DNA of 5,029 bases from Candidatus Faecivivens stercorigallinarum (GTDB lineage: Bacteria > Bacillota > Clostridia > Oscillospirales > Ruminococcaceae): NCBI GenBank assembly GCA_018715465.1, contig DVLN01000147.1:1-5029 (forward strand). The letters run 5' to 3'. The position numbers and the translations under genes were made by a program. The notes under the pieces are model-generated. The model saw nothing but the letters and a program-made list of their open reading frames with translations, had not been told where the DNA came from and ran no database searches. Shown one piece after another: positions 1 through 5,029 of this stretch. The stretch's first letter is position 1. Every line of letters begins with the position of its first letter.

Positions 1-25
1 AATCTGTAACTTTTTTGCAAAATTA

Positions 26-54
26 TAGACAAATCAGATAAAAAGATGTATACT
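26..54 (+). promoter_or_regulatory. Probable sigma-A promoter of the moxR operon
   Basis: TAGACA at 26-31 (one mismatch to the -35 consensus TTGACA) lies exactly 17 bases before TATACT at 49-54 (one mismatch to the -10 consensus TATAAT). The surrounding stretch is AT-rich, unlike the GC-rich coding DNA after it. Transcription would start near 61, leaving a leader of about 65 bases before the ATG at 125. No operator or other binding site is recognisable. This is a motif match, not a measured start. Confidence 0.65.
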
Positions 55-75
55 TATCTCATTATATATGCTATT

Positions 76-94
76 GCAGGCTATTTACGCCTGT
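76..94 (+). other. Small hairpin in the operon leader
   Basis: GCAGGC (76-81) can pair with GCCTGT (89-94) around a 7-base loop, giving five Watson-Crick pairs and one G-U pair. It lies between the predicted transcription start and the ribosome site at 107-112. No T-rich tract follows, so it is not a terminator. It could be a minor leader structure or chance; no known riboswitch or leader-peptide class is recognised. Confidence 0.25.
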
Positions 95-106
95 CCACCC
101 GTTTTG

Positions 107-112
107 AAAGGA
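107..112 (+). promoter_or_regulatory. Ribosome binding site that decides the moxR start
   Basis: AAAGGA at 107-112 is the only Shine-Dalgarno-like sequence in the leader. It directly abuts the in-frame ATG at 113, so that codon cannot use it, and it sits 12 bases before the ATG at 125, which is long but workable. The further in-frame ATG at 68 has no upstream ribosome site and would begin only a few bases after the predicted transcription start. The ATG at 125 is therefore preferred. Confidence 0.55.
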
Positions 113-124
113 ATGGTCTGTTTC

Positions 125-1072
125 ATGGAAATCAAAGAAGTCGCTTCCCTCGCAGGGAAGCTGCGTGAAAATGTCTCAAAAGTCATCATCGGCAAGGATG
201 ATGTCATCAACAAGGTTACCCTCTGCCTTTTCTGCGGCGGTCATATCCTTCTGGAAGATATCCCAGGTACCGGCAAAACGACGATGGCGAAAGCCTTTGC
301 TCGGTCGCTCTCCTGTGATTTCGCCCGCGTCCAGTTCACCCCGGACCTGCTGCCGAGCGAACTGACCGGCATCAACTACTACAACCAGCAGGAAGGCTCT
401 TTTACCTTCAAGCCCGGCAGCATCTTCACCAACATCCTGCTTGGCGACGAGATCAACCGTGCAACCCCGCGTACCCAGTCGGCACTGCTGGAATGTATGG
501 AAGAAGGTCAGGTTTCTGTTGACGGCAAAACCTATCCCCTCGACAAACCCTTCCTGGTCATTGCGACCCAGAATCCCGTAGAGATTCAGGGTACCTTCCC
601 GCTGCCTGAGGCACAGCTGGACCGGTTCTTCATGCGGCTGTCGATGGGGTATCCCGACCATGACGCGGAAAAACAGATGCTCTCCGGCGTCGCTATCACC
701 CATCCGGTCGATTCGGTCGTTCCGGTCGCTTCGGGTGAAGATATCCTCGCTGCCCAGGCCGCTGTCCGGCAGGTCAAAGTCAGCGACGCGGTTCGGGATT
801 ACATCGTTGCCATCGCCGATGCAACCAGACGCTCCGACCGAATCAAGCTGGGCCTTTCTCCCCGCGGCAGCATCGCACTGATGCGTGCGGCACAGGCGAT
901 GGCGGCTGTCAACGGGCGGGACTACGTCCTGCCGGATGACGTCAAGACCATCGCGCCCGATGTCATCTGCCACCGGATGATCTGCAAGGGGTTCTCAGCC
1001 TCCCAGTCGGCTGCTGCGCCGATGGAAGTGCTGTCGGTCATCCTCGGCCAGCTGCCGGTCCCCAAGGAATAA
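125..1072 (+). CDS. MoxR-family AAA+ ATPase
   Basis: Cytoplasmic ATPase of the MoxR (AAA_3) family, which is thought to act as a chaperone-like remodeller of partner proteins, often VWA/DUF58 proteins encoded beside it. With the start at 125 it has 315 residues, the usual family length. Visible motifs are Walker A EDIPGTGKTT (44-53), Walker B LLGDEINR (105-112), the MoxR-typical PRTQSALLECMEE (115-127), sensor 1 VIATQNP (145-151), LPEAQLDRFF (160-169) with the arginine-finger region, and sensor 2 GLSPRGS (243-249). The C-terminal lid helices follow to the end. All catalytic residues are present, so it should hydrolyse ATP. It is first in a three-gene operon, with the DUF58 gene 15 bases downstream. 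An in-frame extension back to 68 gives residues unlike the family and is not supported. The family call is very secure; the client protein is unknown. Confidence 0.96.
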   Translation: MEIKEVASLAGKLRENVSKVIIGKDDVINKVTLCLFCGGHILLEDIPGTGKTTMAKAFARSLSCDFARVQFTPDLLPSELTGINYYNQQEGSFTFKPGSIFTNILLGDEINRATPRTQSALLECMEEGQVSVDGKTYPLDKPFLVIATQNPVEIQGTFPLPEAQLDRFFMRLSMGYPDHDAEKQMLSGVAITHPVDSVVPVASGEDILAAQAAVRQVKVSDAVRDYIVAIADATRRSDRIKLGLSPRGSIALMRAAQAMAAVNGRDYVLPDDVKTIAPDVICHRMICKGFSASQSAAAPMEVLSVILGQLPVPKE

Positions 1073-1073
1073 C

Positions 1074-1082
1074 AGGAAGGGA
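1074..1082 (+). promoter_or_regulatory. Ribosome binding site of the DUF58 gene
   Basis: The purine run AGGAAGGGA fills most of the 15-base gap after the moxR stop and ends 5 bases before the ATG at 1088. It supports that start and translation from a shared mRNA. Confidence 0.7.
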
Positions 1083-1087
1083 CGGAT

Positions 1088-2290
1088 ATGGAATTTGTAG
1101 CAATCGCAGCTGTACTCGTGGGGTTGTTCCTGCTCCAGAACCAGCTGTACAAACAATACGCCTTTAAAAACGTCCATTACAGCTGTACCTTAAGCTGCAA
1201 TGAATGTTACGAAGGGGACGAGATCGAGCTGATCGAGGAGATCGTCAACCGTAAATGGCTGCCGCTCCCCTGGCTCAAGGCGGAAATTACCACCTCCCGC
1301 TGGCTGTCCTTTGCCGGGGCACAGTCGGGAGTCACCGGCGAAACACGATTCGTGCCCAGCTTTTTCTCGGTCAAAGGCTATTCCCGGGTGACCAGGCGCT
1401 GGAAGGTCAAATGCCTGAAACGGGGCGAATTTTCGATTGAACAGGTCATCCTGATCACAACCGACCTGCTCGGATACTCCAACCTTTCAATGCCGGGCGA
1501 CGCGTCGGCACGGATTCTCGTACTCCCCCGCGCCATCGAGGGCAGCGAGATCAGCGTCCGCCCGCGGTATTTGAACGGTGACGTCATGGTCCGGCGGCAG
1601 CTGCTGGACGACCCATTTTATATCAGCGGCGTCCGCCAGTATACCGGACATGAACCGATGAGCCGCATCCACTGGCCGGCTACTGCTGTCATGCAGCAGC
1701 TGATGGTTTACAACAATGACTATACCTCCCGGCAGAGCGTAACCATTATCCTGAACATGCAGTCTCGCGCCTCCGAGCATATGGAGGTCGTCGACGCCGA
1801 CAGGATGGAAAACGCGATCCGTGTCTGTGCCGGGCTGTTTAAAACTGCTCTGACCGGCATGCCGACCCGCTTTATCGCAAACGCTCCCGTCTCCGGCGGC
1901 GACAGCCGGACACCGGTCGCAACCGGCGAATATTGGGGCAGTGAATATGAATTGGGGCTGCTGGAACTGCTGGCGCGGTTGCAGCTGCATTCGACCGAAG
2001 ATTTTGGCAACTACCTTGCCGGCATGTCGGCTGGTATCCTGTCGACCGACATTGTGATTGTCAGCTGCTATCTGTCGGAAGCGATGCTGCTATTTGCAGC
2101 GGGCAGGCAGCGCAGCGGCGTACATGTCCGCTTTTTCATCCTTGGGCCGATTCCTGAAGAACTGGATTATTCCGGGTTTGACGTCGTGCCCTGTATCATC
2201 GACGAAACAATCGGCCGGCGGACGCTGATGCAGGATGAGGCAGAAATGCAGCGCCGGGGACTGGATACCGAAAAGGAGGCGGCAGTCTGA
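1088..2290 (+). CDS. DUF58 domain membrane-anchored protein
   Basis: DUF58 protein of 400 residues, a typical length. One hydrophobic segment (about 3-17) anchors it in the membrane, where many family members have two. A beta-rich region follows (about 28-150; CNECYEGDEIELIEE at 37-51), then the diagnostic DUF58 block at 174-211: DDPFYISGVRQYTG leading into RIHWPATA (193-200) and LMVYNND (205-211). The C-terminal half (about 215-380) reads as a VWA-like fold, but the first metal-site strand is SVTIILNMQS (217-226). Where VWA domains have DxSxS this has N-M-Q-S-R, so classical metal coordination is doubtful. DUF58 proteins are usual partners of MoxR ATPases, and this gene lies between moxR and the DUF4129-like gene. 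Its stop overlaps the next start by one base (TGATG), which implies translational coupling. The biochemical role is not established for the family. Confidence 0.93.
   Translation: MEFVAIAAVLVGLFLLQNQLYKQYAFKNVHYSCTLSCNECYEGDEIELIEEIVNRKWLPLPWLKAEITTSRWLSFAGAQSGVTGETRFVPSFFSVKGYSRVTRRWKVKCLKRGEFSIEQVILITTDLLGYSNLSMPGDASARILVLPRAIEGSEISVRPRYLNGDVMVRRQLLDDPFYISGVRQYTGHEPMSRIHWPATAVMQQLMVYNNDYTSRQSVTIILNMQSRASEHMEVVDADRMENAIRVCAGLFKTALTGMPTRFIANAPVSGGDSRTPVATGEYWGSEYELGLLELLARLQLHSTEDFGNYLAGMSAGILSTDIVIVSCYLSEAMLLFAAGRQRSGVHVRFFILGPIPEELDYSGFDVVPCIIDETIGRRTLMQDEAEMQRRGLDTEKEAAV
2272..2279 (+). promoter_or_regulatory. Strong ribosome binding site inside the end of the DUF58 gene
   Basis: AAAGGAGG lies within the last codons of the DUF58 gene and ends 10 bases before the ATG at 2290. 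Together with the TGATG stop/start overlap (2288-2292) it fixes the start of the third gene and indicates coupled translation. Confidence 0.75.
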
Positions 2291-3756
2291 TGAACCATCG
2301 CGCCAAAACGGCGGACAACAAATCATCCGCCAAAACAACGTCGGCTATCCGCTGGAAAAAGCTCTTTTACCGGCTCTCGATGGCAGGCATACCGCTCATC
2401 ATGCTGCCGGTTGTCTACTTCGGATGTTCGGTCGTGTTCCGCAATGGGATAGATTGGGCCGACCCGGACGGCTGGATGCTCGCCCGTTACTGGGGACAGA
2501 ATTTTTTGGGCGGGCTGATCTGCTGGGGTCTAACGCTGGTGGCTGATTGGCTGCGCAACCGGGATATTGACGATGCACGTCTGGCGCTGGCGGCCAATGT
2601 CCTGATGGGTGCGGGACTTGCTGTTGAACTGGCGGTCTTTGCAGTGGTCAACTTTGCATTCACTGCCCCATTCTGGATCTCGCTTGCCGCAGTTATCCCA
2701 ACTTATATCCTCGTCTGGCGCAAGGCCGGAGGGGAATATCAGGCAGTTATTGACAAAAAGATGGTCACTGCCTATTGTATCGAATCAATCGCCGCAGTTA
2801 TCTTTTTCTGGGCAATCAAGGTCAGCTACAGCCGGATGGTGCTGGTTTGGGGGCTGTTCTACCTGATCAGCTGCTATGCCCTCTGTCAGAATCAGTCGAA
2901 CATCGACTTTATGATGGCCAGACGCAAACACCGGCTGGAACATCTGCCCGATCGGGTCAGGGGCCGCAGTTTAAAGCTGACGTTGGTTGTAATTGGCATA
3001 GGCCTGATTTGCGTGCTGTTGGCACCTCAATTGGGATGGCTGCTGGAACAGTTGCTCAACGGGCTAAAATATCTGCTCAGCTTGATCGTCCGGCTGGTTG
3101 CCTGGCTGATTCCAGATTCTGAACCTTCTGAAACGGTGGAAGAAACCGTCACCCAGGGCAGCGGCGATATGGGCGGTTTTGGCGGCGGTGAGGAAGGCAG
3201 CCCCTGGTGGGATTACATCATGTGGCCTGCGATGATCGCACTGATCTGCTGGCTGATCTACACCTACCGGGATCATATTATGCGTTCGCTGATCACCTTC
3301 TGGCGGACACTGCGCTCCAGGATCAAAGGTGCCCTTTTCTCGGTGCCTGGACGTGCCGGGCTGATGGCCGATGCTGAAGGCGAATATGAGGACGAGGTTG
3401 TCGAACTGGAAGCGTCTGAACTGGATGAACAGGACAATACCGAAAAATTCCGGCTGCGAAAATGGAAAAAAGCGGTCCGGCTCTGGCGGGCCGAAAACGA
3501 TTCCCCGGAAAAATACCGCAGCGGCTACCGGCTGGCCCTCGACTGGCTCAGCTGGAAAAAAGTCCCGGTTTCCCCCAGCGATACCCCGCTCGAACTGCTC
3601 GAAAAAGCCCGGGAAGTTTTGCCTGCATCCGATTGGAAAACGGTAACCGAATGGTACAACCTCATCCGATACGGCGAACCCAACCCCTTCCCCGCACAGT
3701 CGCTGCCCGTCATTGACCGGGCACTCGCCGGAATGGAGGCGGCTGGCAGACGGTAA
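2290..3756 (+). CDS. Multi-pass membrane protein with C-terminal DUF4129-like domain (TgpA-like, no transglutaminase core)
   Basis: Integral membrane protein of 488 residues. After a basic N-terminus (1-26) there are about nine hydrophobic segments, near 30-50, 70-88, 97-120, 125-143, 158-176, 182-200, 228-246, 257-275 and 306-326. A loop at 276-305, probably outside the cell, is acidic and glycine-rich (GDMGGFGGGEEG). An acidic linker (361-384) leads to a cytoplasmic domain at about 390-486 with a DUF4129-like pattern: KYRSGYRLALDWLSW (408-422), DTPLELLEKAREVL (431-444) and WYNLIRYGEP (455-464). In related MoxR-DUF58 operons the third gene is usually a TgpA-type protein with an extracytoplasmic Cys-His-Asp transglutaminase domain before DUF4129. 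No such domain or room for one exists here; the longest extramembrane loop before the last helix is about 30 residues. It is probably a membrane partner of the DUF58 protein and the MoxR ATPase. Family confidence is good; function is unknown. Confidence 0.82.
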   Translation: MNHRAKTADNKSSAKTTSAIRWKKLFYRLSMAGIPLIMLPVVYFGCSVVFRNGIDWADPDGWMLARYWGQNFLGGLICWGLTLVADWLRNRDIDDARLALAANVLMGAGLAVELAVFAVVNFAFTAPFWISLAAVIPTYILVWRKAGGEYQAVIDKKMVTAYCIESIAAVIFFWAIKVSYSRMVLVWGLFYLISCYALCQNQSNIDFMMARRKHRLEHLPDRVRGRSLKLTLVVIGIGLICVLLAPQLGWLLEQLLNGLKYLLSLIVRLVAWLIPDSEPSETVEETVTQGSGDMGGFGGGEEGSPWWDYIMWPAMIALICWLIYTYRDHIMRSLITFWRTLRSRIKGALFSVPGRAGLMADAEGEYEDEVVELEASELDEQDNTEKFRLRKWKKAVRLWRAENDSPEKYRSGYRLALDWLSWKKVPVSPSDTPLELLEKAREVLPASDWKTVTEWYNLIRYGEPNPFPAQSLPVIDRALAGMEAAGRR

Positions 3757-3778
3757 CAGCTAAAATTTACTGACATTG

Positions 3779-3784
3779 TATAAT
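3779..3784 (+). promoter_or_regulatory. Possible -10 element before the GNAT gene
   Basis: A perfect TATAAT lies in the AT-rich 43-base gap between the DUF4129-like gene and the GNAT gene. No convincing -35 hexamer sits 16-18 bases upstream, and a start about 7 bases downstream would fall inside the ribosome site at 3789-3793. It may be a weak promoter or chance. No terminator is visible in this gap, so readthrough from the upstream operon is also possible. Confidence 0.3.
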
Positions 3785-3788
3785 ATTT

Positions 3789-3793
3789 AGGAG
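3789..3793 (+). promoter_or_regulatory. Ribosome binding site of the GNAT gene
   Basis: AGGAG ends 6 bases before the ATG at 3800. This places the true N-terminus of the acetyltransferase at 3800, in a different frame from its C-terminal part, and so shows that the gene is frameshifted rather than simply short. Confidence 0.75.
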
Positions 3794-3799
3794 TTTCAA

Positions 3800-4278
3800 A
3801 TGATTCGACAAATCATTCCCCTGCGGCAGCGGCCTGATCTGAAACAACCGCTTGCCGCGTGGTTTCATCAGAAATGGGGCATCCCCGAACAGGCTTATCT
3901 CGAAAGTATGGCTGAATGCCTCACGGAAAACAGTCAGCCCGTACCGCAGTGGTATCCGTACCGCAGTGGTATGCTGTGATGGAAAACGACGCCATCATTG
4001 CCGGCGCAGGTGTAATCGAAAACGACTTTCACGACCGAAAGGACCTGAGCCCCAATGTCTGTGCCGTATATGTCGAAAAGGATTTCCGAAATCAGGGAAT
4101 CGCGGGAAAAATGCTGGACTTTATCTGCAAGGATATGAAGGCAATGGGAATTGATACCCTTTACCTGCTGACCGATCATACCGCCTTTTATGAACGATAT
4201 GGCTGGAACTTCCTCTGCATGGCGCAGGGAGACGGAGAAGAGGCACTTTCCCGAATGTATTTCCACAAACAGGACTGA
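3800..4278 (+). pseudogene. GNAT acetyltransferase gene split by a 17-bp tandem duplication
   Basis: GNAT-superfamily N-acetyltransferase (acetyl-CoA dependent; substrate unknown), out of frame as sequenced. From the ATG at 3800 translation gives 59 residues (MIRQIIPLRQ..., HQKWGIPEQAYLESMAE) and stops at TGA 3977-3979. The rest of the protein is in another frame through to TGA 4276-4278. An exact 17-base repeat at 3939-3972 causes the shift. Removing one copy gives a continuous 153-residue protein, the normal size, reading SQPVPQWYAVMENDAIIAG across the join. In the restored protein, IIAGAGVIENDFH (60-72) and CAVYVEKDF (82-90) lead to the acetyl-CoA loop RNQGIAGKML (91-100), a slightly varied R-x-x-G-x-A. 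FYERYGW then FLCMAQGDGE form the usual C-terminal half. Everything outside the repeat looks conserved, so the event is recent, a switch, or an assembly error. The TGA overlaps an in-frame ATG (TGATG, 3977-3981), which could allow re-initiation of a 99-residue fragment. Confidence 0.88.
3939..3972 (+). repeat. Exact 17-bp tandem duplication inside the GNAT gene
   Basis: Two perfect, adjacent copies of CCGTACCGCAGTGGTAT occupy 3939-3955 and 3956-3972. The match does not extend on either side (C before copy 1 against T before copy 2; C after copy 1 against G after copy 2). Each unit contains a small imperfect palindrome, TACC-GCAGT-GGTA, which could favour slippage. Seventeen is not a multiple of three, so a one-copy allele is in frame and the two-copy allele is not. 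Confidence 0.95.
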
Positions 4279-4296
4279 AACTTTGAACCATTATCA

Positions 4297-4343
4297 AAAA
4301 CCGCCCGGAATCAGGAAATCATCTCCTGGTTCCGAGCGGTTTT
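4297..4343. terminator. Bidirectional intrinsic terminator between convergent genes
   Basis: A 20-base left arm (4297-4316, AAAACCGC...CAGGA) pairs with 4324-4343 (TCCTGG...GCGGTTTT) around a 7-base loop. The stem has 18 Watson-Crick pairs, one G-U pair and one mismatch. On the + strand it ends in TTTTGTCTT, 18 bases after the GNAT stop. On the - strand it ends in TTTTTGAT, 27 bases after the stop of the convergent membrane gene. A-tracts and T-tracts on both sides are the classic shape of a shared terminator. Confidence 0.92.
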
Positions 4344-4370
4344 GTCTTGCGTATTATCCAGCCTGCGCAA

Positions 4371-5029
4371 TCAGGCAGTTTCTGCCTGTGTTTCGTTTCC
4401 ACTGCCAAAGCAGAAGCGGTTGAGCGCAGGCAAGACCAGCTTCTGAATCGGTTTGACCAGCAGTCCAACACAGACCGCCGCCAGTACAGTACCGACGCCG
4501 ACGCCTTCAATCCCATGCAGGAACACCAGCGAAAGAACCAGCGCCAGAATAACAGTCGAACAGTCAACGACAACTTTGACCCGTGCAAACGGTTTGCCAA
4601 GCTGCTCAGAGATTGCCAGCGTCATGCCTTCCATCGGCATGTTGACCAGCTTCGCGTTCATGTAAATGGAGACACCAAAAGCGATAAATACCATGCTGAC
4701 CGCCATAAAGAGCAGGCGGAGCGGAAGACTGGTCAGATAGCTGCTGGCATTGGTCAGCAGCCCGGTAAAGTTGGTGAAATATCCGAAGATGACCGAAAAA
4801 ATCACCTGCGTCAGGTCGATCAGCGGGAATCTGCGCCGTTTAATCAGAATCTGCACCAGAACATAGCAGGAAAAGATGATGATAACAGCATTGCCCAGCT
4901 CAGGTTGATTCCAAATGAATTTGCCACCAGAGAAATCTCATTCGGCAGCGAATTGACCGGCGACACCCCAAGGTTGGACTTGAGCGAAAGCGACACGCCA
5001 AAAGCCATAATAAAAAGACCAACTACATA
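4371..5029 (-). pseudogene. YczE/YitT-like integral membrane protein, partial, with apparent 1-base frameshift
   Basis: Hydrophobic protein resembling the YczE/YyaS/YitT-like membrane proteins of Bacillota, whose function is not established. It enters from the right edge, so its N-terminus is missing. From 5029 the first frame reads VVGLFIMAFGVSLSLKSNLG, then GVSPVNSLPNEISL, and after residue 45 becomes unlike the family and stops at 4844-4846. The remaining protein is in another frame from about 4893 down to TGA at 4371-4373: GNAVIIIFSCYVLVQILIK, FSVIFGYFTNFTGLL, FIAFGVSIYMNAKLVNMPME, ARVKVVVDCSTVILALVLS. Adding one base to the GGG run (CCC at 4894-4896 on +) joins them as INLSWGNAV and gives 219 visible residues with about six membrane segments. 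The only start-like codon for the downstream frame, GTG at 4856, lacks a ribosome site and lies inside a helix. The break could be real or a sequence error. Confidence 0.75.

Noticed and set aside
68..124. N-terminal extension of the MoxR protein from an ATG at 68
   Set aside because: There is no ribosome site before 68, the extra residues do not resemble MoxR N-termini, and the start would lie only a few bases after the predicted transcription start.
176..973. 265-codon open frame on the - strand opposite the MoxR gene
   Set aside because: It is fully antisense to a clear MoxR gene with all motifs. The protein is rich in D, G, R and V without family motifs or a hydrophobic pattern, and no ribosome site precedes it. 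GC-rich codon use commonly leaves such antisense frames open.
1487..1990. 167-codon open frame on the - strand opposite the DUF58 gene
   Set aside because: It lies entirely under the DUF58 coding sequence, has no recognisable domain, and its composition (many H, P, Q, V) is that of an antisense shadow.
3939..3972. Possible CRISPR-like or regulatory direct repeat
   Set aside because: There are only two copies with no spacer, and both lie within coding sequence; deleting one exactly restores a protein. It is a tandem duplication.
3852..4154. 100-codon + strand frame overlapping the GNAT gene
   Set aside because: It is in the third frame, rich in R, S and P, with no GNAT motifs. The real protein is in the other two + frames joined across the 17-base repeat.
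3934..4266. 110-codon - strand frame opposite the GNAT gene
   Set aside because: It is antisense to the conserved acetyltransferase half and has no independent start signal or motif.
4885..4900. Programmed -1 ribosomal frameshift as the explanation for the two frames of the membrane protein gene
   Set aside because: The junction (AGC TGG GCA on the - strand) has no slippery heptamer of the X-XXY-YYZ type and no obvious downstream stimulatory stem. The family does not use frameshifting as far as I know.

Overview
The window carries five protein-coding loci and looks like ordinary chromosome of a low-to-mid GC Gram-positive bacterium. My best guess is a gut-type Clostridia member such as the Oscillospiraceae. 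That guess rests on strong AGGAGG-type ribosome sites, tight gene packing, a sigma-A-like promoter, and a family mix (MoxR/DUF58/DUF4129, GNAT, YczE/YitT-like) common in Bacillota. The sequence alone does not fix the genus, and no phage, IS, CRISPR or RNA gene is visible.

Left and centre (1-3756): a promoter-like sequence in the first 60 bases is followed by three tightly packed + strand genes. They encode a MoxR-type AAA+ ATPase, a DUF58 membrane-anchored protein with a degenerate VWA domain, and a large multi-pass membrane protein ending in a cytoplasmic DUF4129-like domain. Gaps are 15 bases and a 1-base TGATG overlap, so this is almost certainly one operon. It resembles the widespread MoxR-DUF58-transglutaminase (TgpA-like) cassette, but the third gene has no transglutaminase core. 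The likely picture is a cytoplasmic ATPase acting on a membrane complex of the other two proteins; the substrate is unknown.

Right (3757-5029): a + strand GNAT acetyltransferase gene follows after 43 bases. It is broken by an exact 17-bp tandem duplication; removing one copy restores a normal 153-residue protein. A strong bidirectional terminator hairpin separates it from a convergent - strand gene for a YczE/YitT-like integral membrane protein, which runs off the right edge. That gene carries an apparent 1-base deletion in a GGG run; adding one base joins the two frames into a continuous family-like protein.

The most noteworthy points are therefore two independent frame disruptions within about 1 kb on either side of one terminator (real decay, a reversible switch, or sequence error), and the transglutaminase-less version of the MoxR cassette. 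I do not see convincing evidence for a wholly new system.
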